64,000 nt of DNA from positions 248,001-312,000 of the forward strand of contig CAZWBA010000003.1 in assembly GCA_964631955.1 (NCBI GenBank), given 5' to 3'. Both the position numbers and the translations under genes were made by a program. This DNA is from CAMLJR01 sp964631955 (GTDB taxonomy: Bacteria > Pseudomonadota > Gammaproteobacteria > Pseudomonadales > CAMLJR01). The notes beneath the pieces were generated by a model, which worked only from the letters and a program-made list of their open reading frames with translations, searched no databases and had not been told where the DNA came from. This document shows, piece by piece, positions 8,678 through 17,945 of this stretch; the first letter of the stretch is position 1, and each line of letters begins with the position of its first letter.

Positions 8678-9703
8678 TTACGGGTTGCGCACGATGTCGT
8701 TTACCTTCAACGGGCGCTCGCTGCGCAGCACCAGACCGTAGCTCACCTTATCGAAAACGCGGAAGACCATGAGCAGCCCGGCGCGGAAATCCGGCGTTTT
8801 CACGATCTCGTTGGTGACCGGATCGTTGACATGCTCGCCGACCTTGTAAACGGCGAGCAGATTGCCTTCCTTAAGACCTTCGCGCGCGCCCTTGCTGATC
8901 ACCACCACATTCATCGCGCCGATCTGGCTGACACCACCCTCGACCGCCAGCAGGCGGCCGTTCAGCTCCTGCTCGGGAGCGCTCGGGAAGAAATTGGCAT
9001 TGAGCGCGCGCTCCTCCTCGGGCAGGAAGCGATCGCTGCGGCGGATTTCCTGCGTCGAGCGGTTCAGCGACAGCGTCGCCACATCCTTTTCAGCCGAGAG
9101 CAGTTTGGCCAGACCGATATCGAGCGCCTGCACGCCGAGCACTTCGCTGGTCTCGGGATCCACGAACGTTTCACCCTTGCGGAAGATGCCGTAGCTCGTG
9201 GTGGCGGGATCGAACGCGCCGCGGCCGTAAATTTCATCGCCCGCGCCTGCAACGATATGACCTTCCTTACCCATCAATACATAGGGCGCTTCTTCGAGCA
9301 CGCCCGGCTTGACGATGCGACCGCGATTGAGGAAGGCATTCACCGCCTCCAGGGGAATCGCCGGAATTGCGCGAGCGAGCGGGGTGGCGCGCACTTCGGG
9401 TTCCAGTTTCACCTCGCCGCCGGCACCACGCTTCAGCACCAGCTGCGGCTTGCCGTCGATGTAGACGAGATTGAGCACATCGCCCGGATAAATCAGATGC
9501 GGGTTTTTGATCTGGGGATTGACGTTCCAGAGCTGCGGCCACTGCCACGGGCTTTTGAGAAAGGCGTTGGAAATATCCCAGAGCGTGTCGCCTTTTTTCA
9601 CGACGTAGGTCTGGGGATGGTCGGGTCTCAGGGCGAGCACATCGGCGAACGCGGAAAGGACGCACGACATGGCGAGCAATCCACCCAATAACAGTTTTTT
9701 CAT
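8678..9703 (-). CDS. Exported LysM-domain protein
   Basis: A 341-residue protein with a Sec signal peptide (MKKLLLGGLLAMSCVLSAFA). A LysM peptidoglycan-binding domain follows at about residues 30-80 (YVVKKGDTLWDISNAFL, then NPHLIYPGDVLNLVYIDG). The remaining 260 residues have no catalytic motif that I recognise. LysM proteins of this size directly upstream of dprA are conserved in Pseudomonas and relatives; their function is not established, but binding to the cell wall is likely. The gene is divergent from def, with a 160-bp intergenic region that should hold both promoters. Confidence 0.9.
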   Translation of the reverse strand: MKKLLLGGLLAMSCVLSAFADVLALRPDHPQTYVVKKGDTLWDISNAFLKSPWQWPQLWNVNPQIKNPHLIYPGDVLNLVYIDGKPQLVLKRGAGGEVKLEPEVRATPLARAIPAIPLEAVNAFLNRGRIVKPGVLEEAPYVLMGKEGHIVAGAGDEIYGRGAFDPATTSYGIFRKGETFVDPETSEVLGVQALDIGLAKLLSAEKDVATLSLNRSTQEIRRSDRFLPEEERALNANFFPSAPEQELNGRLLAVEGGVSQIGAMNVVVISKGAREGLKEGNLLAVYKVGEHVNDPVTNEIVKTPDFRAGLLMVFRVFDKVSYGLVLRSERPLKVNDIVRNP

Positions 9704-9863
9704 AGCATCATTCCTTTTCGGGCCGCAGCCTCAGGATATAAACCCGTATACTATAGCAGGCGAAACGCGCCCGGCCGGTGCTGGTCGAGTCGTGTATTTA
9801 TCTGATCGATCATAACTTTAGCAGCCGTTTTTAGAATTACACTGGAACCGCTTCACAAAGACG

Positions 9864-10370
9864 ATGGCAACACTCAAGATCCTCGAATACCCCGATCCGC
9901 GTCTGCGTACCGTTGCGACGCCGGTCAAAAATTTTGACGCGGCGCTGCAGACATTGATCGACGACATGTTCGAAACCATGTACGCCGCGCCCGGCGTCGG
10001 CCTGGCCGCGACGCAAATCGATGTGCACAAGCAGCTCATCGTCATCGACGTCACCGAGGAAAAAAATCAGCCGCTGGTTTTCATCAATCCCGAAATCGAA
10101 GTCCTGGGCGATGAACTCGGCGAATACGACGAAGGCTGTCTTTCGGTTCCCGGCTTTTATGAAACGGTCTGCCGCCCGACGCGCGTTAAAGTGAAAGCGC
10201 TCGATCGCAATGGCCAGCCGTTCGAAATGATTCCCGAAGGCCTGCTCGCGGTCTGTATCCAGCACGAAGTGGATCATCTGAAGGGCAAGCTGTACGTCGA
10301 TTATTTATCGTCGCTGAAACGCACGCGCATTCGCACCAAGCTGCAGAAGCAACAGCGTCACAGCGCCTAA
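9864..10370 (+). CDS. def: Peptide deformylase
   Basis: Removes the N-formyl group from nascent proteins at the ribosome exit. The product is 168 residues with all three family motifs: GVGLAATQ at residues 44-51, EGCLS at 90-94 with the metal-binding Cys92, and QHEVDHLKG with metal ligands His134 and His138 and catalytic Glu135. It is followed by fmt after 18 bp and then rsmB, the classic def-fmt-rsmB operon. Fmt adds the formyl group that Def removes, so the pair form one cycle. Confidence 0.98.
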   Translation: MATLKILEYPDPRLRTVATPVKNFDAALQTLIDDMFETMYAAPGVGLAATQIDVHKQLIVIDVTEEKNQPLVFINPEIEVLGDELGEYDEGCLSVPGFYETVCRPTRVKVKALDRNGQPFEMIPEGLLAVCIQHEVDHLKGKLYVDYLSSLKRTRIRTKLQKQQRHSA

Positions 10371-10388
10371 TCCGGTTCATCCATCCTC

Positions 10389-11384
10389 ATGAGTTCATCC
10401 AGGCTGCGCATCGTTTTCGCGGGCACGCCCGAATTTGCGGCGGCGCATCTGCGCGCGCTGCTCGACTGGAAAGGCGGCGAGGTCATTGCCGTCTATTCGC
10501 AGCCGGACCGCCCCGCCGGGCGCGGCAAGAAACTCGCCGCAAGTCCCGTCAAAGAACTCGCACTGCAACACGATCTCCCTGTTTATCAGCCACTCACGCT
10601 GCGCAATGTCGAAGCGCAGGAAACATTGCGCGCGCTGAATGCCGACATCATGATCGTCGTCGCTTACGGACTGATCCTGCCGGCTGCCGTGCTCGAAACA
10701 CCGCGTTTGGGCTGCGTGAATGTGCATGCGTCGATTCTGCCGCGCTGGCGCGGTGCGGCGCCCATTCAACGCGCGATCGAAGCGGGCGATGCCGAAACCG
10801 GCGTCACCATCATGCAAATGGATGTGGGACTCGACACCGGCGATATGCTCAACATCGTGCGCTGCAGGATCGACGACGATGAAACCGCAGGCTCGCTGCA
10901 CGACAAACTCGCAGCGCTCGGTGCACCGGCATTAATCGCCACACTCGAACAACTCGCCGCGAACTCCGCCGTACCGGAAAAACAAAACGACGCACTCACG
11001 TGTTACGCCGCCAAAATCACCAAAGACGACGCGGCGCTCGACTGGAACAAAAATGCCGCTGAGCTCGATCGTCAGATTCGCGCATTCAATCCCGCACCCG
11101 TCGCCTACGGAAGTATCGACGGCGAGCGCGTGAAAATTTATCGTGCGCGCGCCGAGCCAGAAGCGAACACCAAACCCGCTGCACCGTTCACTGCCGGACA
11201 AATAGTCAGCGCGGATAAAACCGGCATTCTCGTCGGCTGCGGCGAAAATTCCTGTCTGCGCATCGTCGATCTGCAGTTGCCGGGCGGAAAAATATTGAGC
11301 GCGGCCGAAGTCCTCAATGGCCGCGCCGATTTATTCAGACCCGGCCGCCTCTTCCAATCAATCATCGCCGATAACGATGCGTGA
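10389..11384 (+). CDS. fmt: Methionyl-tRNA formyltransferase
   Basis: Transfers a formyl group from 10-formyl-THF to initiator Met-tRNA. The product is 331 residues. The N-terminal Rossmann domain starts LRIVFAGTPEFAAAHL. The active-site region is HASILPRWRGAAPIQRAI, beginning near residue 112, followed by MQMDVGLDTGDML. A C-terminal OB-fold domain begins around residue 210 and contains FNPAPVAYGSIDGERVKIY. The stop codon overlaps the rsmB start by 8 bases, which indicates translational coupling. Confidence 0.98.
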   Translation: MSSSRLRIVFAGTPEFAAAHLRALLDWKGGEVIAVYSQPDRPAGRGKKLAASPVKELALQHDLPVYQPLTLRNVEAQETLRALNADIMIVVAYGLILPAAVLETPRLGCVNVHASILPRWRGAAPIQRAIEAGDAETGVTIMQMDVGLDTGDMLNIVRCRIDDDETAGSLHDKLAALGAPALIATLEQLAANSAVPEKQNDALTCYAAKITKDDAALDWNKNAAELDRQIRAFNPAPVAYGSIDGERVKIYRARAEPEANTKPAAPFTAGQIVSADKTGILVGCGENSCLRIVDLQLPGGKILSAAEVLNGRADLFRPGRLFQSIIADNDA

Positions 11385-12693
11385 GCTCGACTGTCGCGCG
11401 GCCGCTGCGCAAATCCTTGCGGCGGTCGTCGAGGGCGAAACGCTCGACCGCGTGCTCGCACGCACCGAGCCTTCCGTGCGTGAACGCGATCGCTCGCTAT
11501 TGCGCGAATTGTGCTACGGAAGTCTGCGTCTGCACGCCCGGCTCGCCGCACTCGTCAGGCCGCTGCTGCAGAAACCATTGAAAGCGCGCGATCGCGATAT
11601 CGAACAACTGCTCGTCATCGGTGCGTATCAATTGCTGCACACGCGCATCCCCGCACACGCTGCAATCAATTCGGTAGTCGAAGCGAGCCGGCATCTGCAG
11701 AAAAGCTGGGCAGCCGGCCTGATCAATGCCGTCATGCGCAAACTGCAGCGCGAAAATGAAGAACGCATCGCGCAACTGACGGCCGCACAGCGCGATGCCC
11801 ATCCGCAATGGCTCCGGGAAGCGATTCACCACGCCTGGCCACAGCACGCTGAACACATAGTCGCAGCCAATAATGCGCACCCGCCGATGTGTCTGCGCGT
11901 GAACTCGCTGCAAAAAAATCGTGCCGATTATTTGCAGCTATTAAATGCGCAGGGCATCGCGGCGGCGGAATGCACCGCGAGCGCCGCCGGTATTCGACTG
12001 GAGACACCATGCGCAGTCGATACACTGCCGGGATTTAACGAAGGTGTGGTCAGCGTGCAGGATGAAGCGGCACAACTCGCTGCATTTCTGCTCGATGCGC
12101 AGCCGGATCAGCGTGTGCTCGATGCATGTTGTGCGCCCGGCGGAAAAACCGCGCACATTCTCGAAACGCAGCCGACCGCGCAAATGTGGGCACTGGATGT
12201 TTCCAGCGAGCGCCTGCAGCGCGTCACCGCGAATCTCGCGCGCCTGAATCTGTCCGCGAAAGTCATCGCCGGCGATGCCCTAACACCCGCATCGTGGTGG
12301 GACGGCATCGTGTTCGATCGCATCCTGCTCGATGCGCCGTGCTCGGGAACCGGCGTGATTCGACGCCATCCGGACATCAAACTGCTGCGCACTGCCGCCG
12401 ACATCACGCAGTTCGCGCAACTGCAGACGCAATTGCTGGAAACGTTGTGGCCGCTGCTCGCACCGAACGGATACCTGCTGTACGCGACCTGCTCGATCAT
12501 GCCGGAAGAGAACACCGCCGTAGTCGAACAATTCTGTGCGGTGCATAGCGATGCGCAGCATCGTCCCATCGCGGCGGAGTGGGGCGCGGTGGAGTGGGGC
12601 GTGGCACAGCCCGCGGGACGGCAGTTACTTCCCTCCATCGACGGCTGCGACGGTTTTTATTACGCGCTGCTGCACAAACGTGAAGCCGTGTAA
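11377..12693 (+). CDS. rsmB: 16S rRNA (cytosine-967-C5) methyltransferase
   Basis: Methylates C967 of 16S rRNA using S-adenosylmethionine. The product is 438 residues: an N-terminal NusB-like RNA-binding domain (about 1-140) and a C-terminal Rossmann methyltransferase domain. SAM-binding DACCAPGGKTAHILE is followed by DAPCSGTG with Cys322 and YATCSIMPEEN with Cys372, the two cysteines of the RNA m5C methyltransferase mechanism. The ATG at 11377 overlaps fmt by 8 bases; the ATG at 11317 lies deep inside fmt and is less likely. In E. coli and Pseudomonas trkA follows rsmB; here a cyclic-di-GMP gene does. Confidence 0.97.
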   Translation: MRELDCRAAAAQILAAVVEGETLDRVLARTEPSVRERDRSLLRELCYGSLRLHARLAALVRPLLQKPLKARDRDIEQLLVIGAYQLLHTRIPAHAAINSVVEASRHLQKSWAAGLINAVMRKLQRENEERIAQLTAAQRDAHPQWLREAIHHAWPQHAEHIVAANNAHPPMCLRVNSLQKNRADYLQLLNAQGIAAAECTASAAGIRLETPCAVDTLPGFNEGVVSVQDEAAQLAAFLLDAQPDQRVLDACCAPGGKTAHILETQPTAQMWALDVSSERLQRVTANLARLNLSAKVIAGDALTPASWWDGIVFDRILLDAPCSGTGVIRRHPDIKLLRTAADITQFAQLQTQLLETLWPLLAPNGYLLYATCSIMPEENTAVVEQFCAVHSDAQHRPIAAEWGAVEWGVAQPAGRQLLPSIDGCDGFYYALLHKREAV

Positions 12694-12862
12694 AAAACAC
12701 TGCGCGCCGCGCTCAAACGAGAATCAGTTCTCAAAATCACAATGTCCCGGGGCTGCAACAGCCAACATCCTCTTAAATTGCAAAACGATTCTAATTATTA
12801 CCATCGATTGCGCGGCCATCGACATACGGATGTGCGTTCCCGCCCGGCGAAATTTTTCACGC

Positions 12863-14794
12863 ATGCAGTACAAATTGCCGCCAACCCGACCCGAAGTGGA
12901 GCTCGTGCTCTATCTCGCCGCGACCATCGCGCTCACCGCTATTGCCGCAGCGCTGGGGCTATTCGAAAACACCTCTCTGGGAGAGACCTGGGCCGCGCCG
13001 GTGCTGGCATGCAGCCTGCTATTGAGCGTCGCGCTCTGCATTACTTTCTGGCGACGCACGCGCCTTTACCAGCATGAGAACTGGGCGCGCTATCTCGCCG
13101 AAATCGAGCTGCAGAAATTTTCACTGGTGGTCGAACAGAATCCCTCTGCGGTGGCGATTCTCGATATGCGCGGCAATATCGAATACGCGAATCCCAAATT
13201 CTGCAGCGCATTGAATTATGCGGACGATGAATTATTCGGCCGCAATCTGGGGCAGCTGCTGCACGCGAGTGTCGCCGGCGAAACCTACGCGGAAATTCTG
13301 GCGGCCGCGACGATCGGCACGATATGGCAGGGTGAATTGCGCTATCAGCGCCACGACGATGGCTCTTTCTATGCGGCGGCGACGTTTCATCGCATCGAAG
13401 GTCGTCATGGCGAAACCAGTCAGATCGTGGCATTGCTCGAAGACATTTCCGATCGCATCGCCTATCGCGAGCATATTTTCCGTCAGACGAATTTCGACAA
13501 ACTCACCGGCCTCCCCAATCGCGAACTTGCTCTCGATCGTTTAGCCCAGGCAATTAATAGTGCCGAGCGCCATCAGCGTATGCTGACGGTATTATTCGTC
13601 GGCCTCGACCGTTTCAAAAATATCAATGACACGCTCGGCCATCGCGTCGGCGATGTGCTGCTCGTGGAAACTGCGCAGCGTTTGCAGCAATGCGTTCGCG
13701 ATGAAGATACCGTGGCGCGCATCGGCGGCGATGAATTCCTGATCCTGCTCATCAATCAACGCAGCACCAGCGATGCGACGCTCGTTACAAACAAGATTAT
13801 CGATACCATCGCGCAGCCCTTTTATGCGGAGGCGCGCGAACTGAATGTCACCGCCAGCATCGGTCTGACCGTTTATCCCGACGATGGCGCCACCGCGGAA
13901 GATTTACTGCGCAACGCCGACTCGGCCATGCATATCGCAAAATCGCAGGGCCAGAATTCATACCATTTCTTTACGCCGGAGATGAACTCGCGCGCGCTCG
14001 AGCGGCTCAATCTCGAAACGCATTTGCGCCATGCCGTCGAGCGCGATGAACTGGTTCTGCACTATCAGCCATTGATCAATCTGGAAAGCGGTGAGGTCGT
14101 CGGCATGGAGGCGTTGCTGCGCTGGCACAACGTGGAATTGAACGATCCACCGCCCGGTCGTTTCATTCCCATCGCCGAAGAAACCGGCCTGATCATCCCG
14201 ATCGGGCAATGGGTGTTGCGCGAGGCCTGCCGTCAGGCGGTCGCGTGGCAGAACGAAGGGCACGCGCCGCTGCGCGTGGCGGTTAATATTTCGACGAAGC
14301 AATTCGTCGGCGGTAACGTCGTGCACGCAGTCGAAGATGCGTTGAAAGAATCGGGATTGGATCCCGCATTGCTCGAACTCGAAATCACCGAGGGTTTGCT
14401 GCTCAACGATGCGCCGCTGACGCGACGTTCGCTCGAACGCCTGAAGAAGCTCGGCGCGCGGCTTTCGCTCGACGATTTCGGCACCGGATTTTCGTCGCTC
14501 GGCTATCTGCAGCGCTACGATTTCGATGTGTTGAAAATCGATCGCAGTTTTATCAAGGACATTGAAAACAATAATGAAGCCGCGAGTCTGGTCAGGACAA
14601 TCATCGCGATGGCGCACAATCTCGGCATGGAGGTGATCGGGGAGGGCGTCGAAACCGAGGTGCAGGCCGATTTCATTCGCGACCGCGAGTGCCATTTCGG
14701 CCAGGGCTATTTTTATGCGAAACCGCTACCCGCGACGGAGTTCAGCCACTGGCTGAAAAAATATTCAACAGGCGATAAATTCTTAAAAAGATAA
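12863..14794 (+). CDS. Membrane-bound PAS-GGDEF-EAL cyclic-di-GMP protein
   Basis: Predicted to make and/or break c-di-GMP. The product is 643 residues if started at 12863. Two N-terminal membrane helices (about 14-36 and 45-67) are followed by a PAS domain (about 85-205) with AILDMRGNIEYANPKFCSAL. The GGDEF domain has an intact GGDEF at residue 288, and RDED five residues before it matches the allosteric I-site. The EAL domain has an intact GMEALLRW (Glu416), DDFGTGFSSLGYL and EGVETEVQ. Both catalytic sites look competent, so the net activity cannot be predicted. The start is uncertain: no strong ribosome binding site is seen, and an in-frame ATG at 12830 is possible. It occupies the place where trkA usually follows rsmB. 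Confidence 0.92.
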   Translation: MQYKLPPTRPEVELVLYLAATIALTAIAAALGLFENTSLGETWAAPVLACSLLLSVALCITFWRRTRLYQHENWARYLAEIELQKFSLVVEQNPSAVAILDMRGNIEYANPKFCSALNYADDELFGRNLGQLLHASVAGETYAEILAAATIGTIWQGELRYQRHDDGSFYAAATFHRIEGRHGETSQIVALLEDISDRIAYREHIFRQTNFDKLTGLPNRELALDRLAQAINSAERHQRMLTVLFVGLDRFKNINDTLGHRVGDVLLVETAQRLQQCVRDEDTVARIGGDEFLILLINQRSTSDATLVTNKIIDTIAQPFYAEARELNVTASIGLTVYPDDGATAEDLLRNADSAMHIAKSQGQNSYHFFTPEMNSRALERLNLETHLRHAVERDELVLHYQPLINLESGEVVGMEALLRWHNVELNDPPPGRFIPIAEETGLIIPIGQWVLREACRQAVAWQNEGHAPLRVAVNISTKQFVGGNVVHAVEDALKESGLDPALLELEITEGLLLNDAPLTRRSLERLKKLGARLSLDDFGTGFSSLGYLQRYDFDVLKIDRSFIKDIENNNEAASLVRTIIAMAHNLGMEVIGEGVETEVQADFIRDRECHFGQGYFYAKPLPATEFSHWLKKYSTGDKFLKR

Positions 14795-14814
14795 AACCAC
14801 CATTCTTCGAGCGG

Positions 14815-14984
14815 GTAGGCGGGGAAAGGGGGGTTCTTTTTCAGGACGAGAAGGTGATCTTAACGAAGCTGCGGTGCAAGTCGTCATCGGAGGTGTCGTC
14901 GAATTCTTCTAGGCCGATCACACCGAAGCCACTTGAATGCTCGCCACGGCTGTCCTGAAAAAGAACCCCCTTTCCCCGCCCCAC
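14815..14984. mobile_element. MITE-like element with ~30-bp terminal inverted repeats
   Basis: The left arm, 14818-14847, and the right arm, 14952-14982, are inverted copies. They differ by one base in a G run and share the core TTCTTTTTCAGGAC. The G-rich outer ends are also similar (GTAGGCGGGG and GTGGGGCGGGG). The 104 bases between the arms do not pair obviously. On the minus strand they contain an open frame of about 43 codons that can start at a GTG in the right arm and stops in the left arm; it includes GFGVIGLEEFDDTSDDDLHR. No transposase is present. Size, long inverted repeats and position between two convergent genes suggest a miniature inverted-repeat transposable element. I see no certain target-site duplication. 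A long-armed bidirectional terminator is the alternative. Confidence 0.6.
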
Positions 14985-15019
14985 GTTCTGCTACAGCGCG
15001 CCATTTATAAGAACGTAAT

Positions 15020-15820
15020 TTATTTTCCGCGCGATTTTTCGATCAGCTCGTACGCCGCCTGAATTTCCTGCGTCTTCTCCGTCGCGAGTTTCACCATATC
15101 GGGCGGCACGCCCTGCGCGATAAGTTTGTCGGGATGATGCTGGCTCATGAGTTTGCGATACGCTTTTTTGATATCAGCATCGCTCGCATCGCTGCTGACA
15201 CCGAGCGCCTTGTACGCATCGGCCAGCGCGTCGCGCGAAGTCGCCTGACTGGTGCCGTAATCGTGCTGATGGAAACGCTGCTGCGCCTGCAGCATGTCGA
15301 GAAATTGCAGAAACTGCGCGCGGTTGAAACCGAGATATTGCGCGACGCGTTGCAGGATGTCGGCTTCGGCTTGGTGAATTACCCCGTCGGCCAGCGCAAA
15401 CCGCACCAGATATTCGATGAGCACACTGCGCAACGCCGGCTGAAAAATCGCGTGCTGCAAAAAACTCGATATCTGCGGTTCGATCTGAAAATCCGGCGCG
15501 GCTCCGCGCTTGAACAGGGTGATGGCCTCGGCGCGCGCCTCCCCGCTCAAACCCAGCTCCGCCATCAGACGCTCGGCGCCTGCGATTTCCTCTTCGCTGA
15601 TGCGGCCATCGGCTTTCGCCAGACAACCGACAATCGTGAATACAGTCGAGAAAAAGGGATGCTGCGCGAGCGGAATGTTTTCGGCGGTGCGCGCGTGCGT
15701 TTTCAAGCCGCGCAAACCTTTGTCGAAATAATGACCGATGAGAATACCGAACACTATGCCGAGCCAGTTGCGCGTCAACAGATAGCCAAAAATCGCCCCG
15801 CAGACTTTACCGATAATCAC
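15020..15820 (-). CDS. djlA: DjlA-type membrane-anchored J-domain co-chaperone
   Basis: A 266-residue protein with the DjlA layout. An N-terminal membrane segment (IFGYLLTRNWLGIVFGILIG) is followed by a TerB-like helical domain (about 55-170, with GCLAKADGRISEEEI and FALADGVIHQAE) and a C-terminal J domain (about 200-266) with AYRKLMSQHHPDKL, including the HPD needed to stimulate DnaK. The start is a GTG at 15820 with GAGG upstream. E. coli DjlA affects colanic acid synthesis through the Rcs pathway; no Rcs genes are seen here. It is convergent with the GGDEF-EAL gene across the MITE-like element. Confidence 0.92.
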   Translation of the reverse strand: MIIGKVCGAIFGYLLTRNWLGIVFGILIGHYFDKGLRGLKTHARTAENIPLAQHPFFSTVFTIVGCLAKADGRISEEEIAGAERLMAELGLSGEARAEAITLFKRGAAPDFQIEPQISSFLQHAIFQPALRSVLIEYLVRFALADGVIHQAEADILQRVAQYLGFNRAQFLQFLDMLQAQQRFHQHDYGTSQATSRDALADAYKALGVSSDASDADIKKAYRKLMSQHHPDKLIAQGVPPDMVKLATEKTQEIQAAYELIEKSRGK

Positions 15821-15850
15821 ACGCCAACCTCATAAACGGTCACGCCGGCA

Positions 15851-16792
15851 TCACCGTGAAGGCGAGCGACGCGAAGCCCCTTTGAAACGTTTGTATTCCC
15901 ACTGATATTGCGCGGGACAATCGCGCGCCGCCGCCTCGACACTGGCGTTCAGACCGGCCAGCGACTGCGCGAGATCCTCCGCATAAATAGCGGGATCGGG
16001 TGCACGAAAAACCATCCTGAAACCGCCGCGCGGCAACCGCAGCGCGTAGACCACCAGCGCACGCGCGCCGGTCTTCTGCAGCAGATTGCTTGCCAGCGTC
16101 ATCGTCAATGCGGGATGGCCGAAGAACGGCGCAGGCTCTACACCCGCACCTTTGGGCACTTGATCCGGCAGAATGCCGACCATGCCACCAGACTTTAATG
16201 CCTTGAGCACGGCGCGTACGCCGCTGGTGTCGGCGGGCACCAGTGTTGCGCCGCTGCGACTGCGGCCCAGCCGCACCAGTTCGTTGATCGCCTCGTTATC
16301 GGACGGCAGATACATCGAGGTGATGCCGTACCGCAGACCGAGATACAGCCCGACCACCTCCCAGTTGCCGTGATGCGGTGCGATTACGAGCACACCGCGC
16401 CCCTCGGCGACATAGTGCGCAAGCAGCTCTTCGCCCTCGAATTCCACCACGGCCGACAAGGTTTTTTCAGGCGGCGACAGCCAGAGCCTGGTCATCTCGA
16501 ATGCGGTCTGACCGAAATCGATCAGGCTTTCGCGCACCAGATCGGCCTGCTGCTGCGCGCTCAGCTCGGGCAGGCAGCGCGCAATATTTGCCTGCGTCGT
16601 CATTTTTTCGCGCGAATCGAAACGCCAGAACCAGTGGCCGAGCAGGCGCCCGAACGCGTGCAGCCACGACCACGGCAGCACAGCGAGGCCCCGCATCACG
16701 GCGCGCAATATTGAAATCTTGAGACCGGACACCGGCGAACCCGCATTCGAAAGAGAAACGCGGCGCATTGTACTTGAAAGCATGCGCCGCAC
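15851..16792 (-). CDS. lpxL: Lipid A biosynthesis acyltransferase (LpxL/HtrB family)
   Basis: Adds a secondary acyl chain to the lipid A precursor at the inner membrane. The product is up to 313 residues. An N-terminal hydrophobic anchor (AVMRGLAVLPWSWLHAFG) precedes the catalytic HX4E motif in APHHGNWEVVGLYLG, then MVGILPDQVPKGAGVEPAPFF, typical of the family. The exact start is uncertain: ATGs at 16792 and 16768 are both in frame, and homology begins about 25 residues in. It is divergent from glyQ. An HtrB-type gene next to glyQ is also the arrangement in Pseudomonas. Which acyl chain is transferred cannot be told. Confidence 0.9.
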   Translation of the reverse strand: MRRMLSSTMRRVSLSNAGSPVSGLKISILRAVMRGLAVLPWSWLHAFGRLLGHWFWRFDSREKMTTQANIARCLPELSAQQQADLVRESLIDFGQTAFEMTRLWLSPPEKTLSAVVEFEGEELLAHYVAEGRGVLVIAPHHGNWEVVGLYLGLRYGITSMYLPSDNEAINELVRLGRSRSGATLVPADTSGVRAVLKALKSGGMVGILPDQVPKGAGVEPAPFFGHPALTMTLASNLLQKTGARALVVYALRLPRGGFRMVFRAPDPAIYAEDLAQSLAGLNASVEAAARDCPAQYQWEYKRFKGASRRSPSR

Positions 16793-16882
16793 TTAAAGCC
16801 CTGCGCGGCCCTTGCGGCGATAAACGCGCAAATGCGCTCGCTGCAAACCCGAACGGAAACTGCCGCAACGCTGCGTCCTCTG

Positions 16883-16888
16883 TATAAT
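16883..16888 (+). promoter_or_regulatory. Likely sigma-70 -10 element for glyQS
   Basis: The hexamer TATAAT, a perfect -10 consensus, lies 47 bases before the glyQ GTG in the divergent lpxL-glyQ region. The -35 position 17 bases upstream is poor (CTGCCG), so the assignment rests mainly on the -10 element and its placement. Confidence 0.45.
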
Positions 16889-16934
16889 TGCGCCCTTTCC
16901 CAAGTCTCTCCCGCATTCAAATAAGGAGCCCGCC

Positions 16935-17945
16935 GTGAGCGCGCCCGACGTCAAGTCCCCGGACATAAGCACTTTTCAAGGTTTGATTCTCGCTCTGCAG
17001 CAATTCTGGGCCGAACAGGGCTGCGTAATTCTGCAGCCGCTCGATATGGAAGTGGGCGCGGGCACCTTTCACCCCGCAACATTCTTGCGCGCACTCGGAC
17101 CGGAGACATGGAACGCTGCCTACGTGCAACCGAGTCGCCGTCCCGCCGACGGCCGTTACGGCGAAAATCCGAATCGCCTGCAGCACTACTATCAATTTCA
17201 GGTGGTGATGAAACCATCGCCTGCGAATATTCAGGAGCTGTATCTAGATTCGCTGAAACGGCTCGGTTTCGATCCGCTCGTCAACGATATCCGCTTCGTC
17301 GAGGACAACTGGGAATCGCCCACCTTAGGCGCGTGGGGACTCGGCTGGGAAGTGTGGCTCAACGGCATGGAAGTCACGCAATTCACTTACTTCCAACAAG
17401 TCGGCGGCATAGAGTGTTATCCCGTCACCGGCGAAATCACGTACGGCCTCGAACGCCTCGCCATGTATTTGCAGGGCGTCAACAGCGTTTACGATCTGGT
17501 GTGGGCGAAAGGTCCCGAAGGCATTGTGACCTATGGCGACGTGTTCCATCAGAACGAAGTGGAAATGTCGCGTTTCAATTTCGAAGAAGCGAACGTGGCG
17601 AAATTATTCGAGCTGTTCGATTTTTACGAAAGCGAAAGCCATCGTCTCATCGAAAAAAACCTCCCATTGCCCGCATACGAAATGGTGATGAAGGCATCGC
17701 ACACATTCAATTTACTCGATGCACGCAAAGCGATTTCCGTCACCGAGCGTCAGCGTTTTATTTTGCGTGTGCGTGGTCTTGCCCGCGCCGTGGCGCAGGC
17801 GTATTTCGATGCCCGCAAAGCATTGGGCTTTCCGCTCGCACCCGAAGCGCTGCGCAATGAAGTGCTCGCAGCCCTAGCTAATGAAAACAGGCAGGCACAA
17901 CAAGAAAACAAATCGTCAGAAAATAAATCAGGAGCCGCAGCGTGA
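16935..17945 (+). CDS. glyQ: Glycyl-tRNA synthetase, alpha subunit
   Basis: Alpha subunit of the bacterial alpha2beta2 glycyl-tRNA synthetase; it carries the class II catalytic core that activates glycine. The product is 336 residues. Hallmarks are LQQFWAEQGCVILQPLDMEV, AYVQPSRRPADGRYGENPNR, HYYQFQVVMKPSP and GLERLAMYLQGV. The start codon is GTG at 16935, with AAGGAG at 16922-16927 at ideal spacing. The end overlaps the glyS start as GTGA. The last 30 residues are a low-complexity Gln/Asn/Glu/Lys tail (QAQQENKSSENKSG), which the core enzyme does not need. Confidence 0.98.
   Translation: MSAPDVKSPDISTFQGLILALQQFWAEQGCVILQPLDMEVGAGTFHPATFLRALGPETWNAAYVQPSRRPADGRYGENPNRLQHYYQFQVVMKPSPANIQELYLDSLKRLGFDPLVNDIRFVEDNWESPTLGAWGLGWEVWLNGMEVTQFTYFQQVGGIECYPVTGEITYGLERLAMYLQGVNSVYDLVWAKGPEGIVTYGDVFHQNEVEMSRFNFEEANVAKLFELFDFYESESHRLIEKNLPLPAYEMVMKASHTFNLLDARKAISVTERQRFILRVRGLARAVAQAYFDARKALGFPLAPEALRNEVLAALANENRQAQQENKSSENKSGAAA

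Noticed and set aside
14818..14982. Reading the long inverted repeat as a simple bidirectional terminator
   Set aside because: The 104-base interior and 30-bp GC-rich arms are too large for a typical terminator, and no T-run follows the stems where it would be needed. Kept only as an alternative to the MITE explanation.
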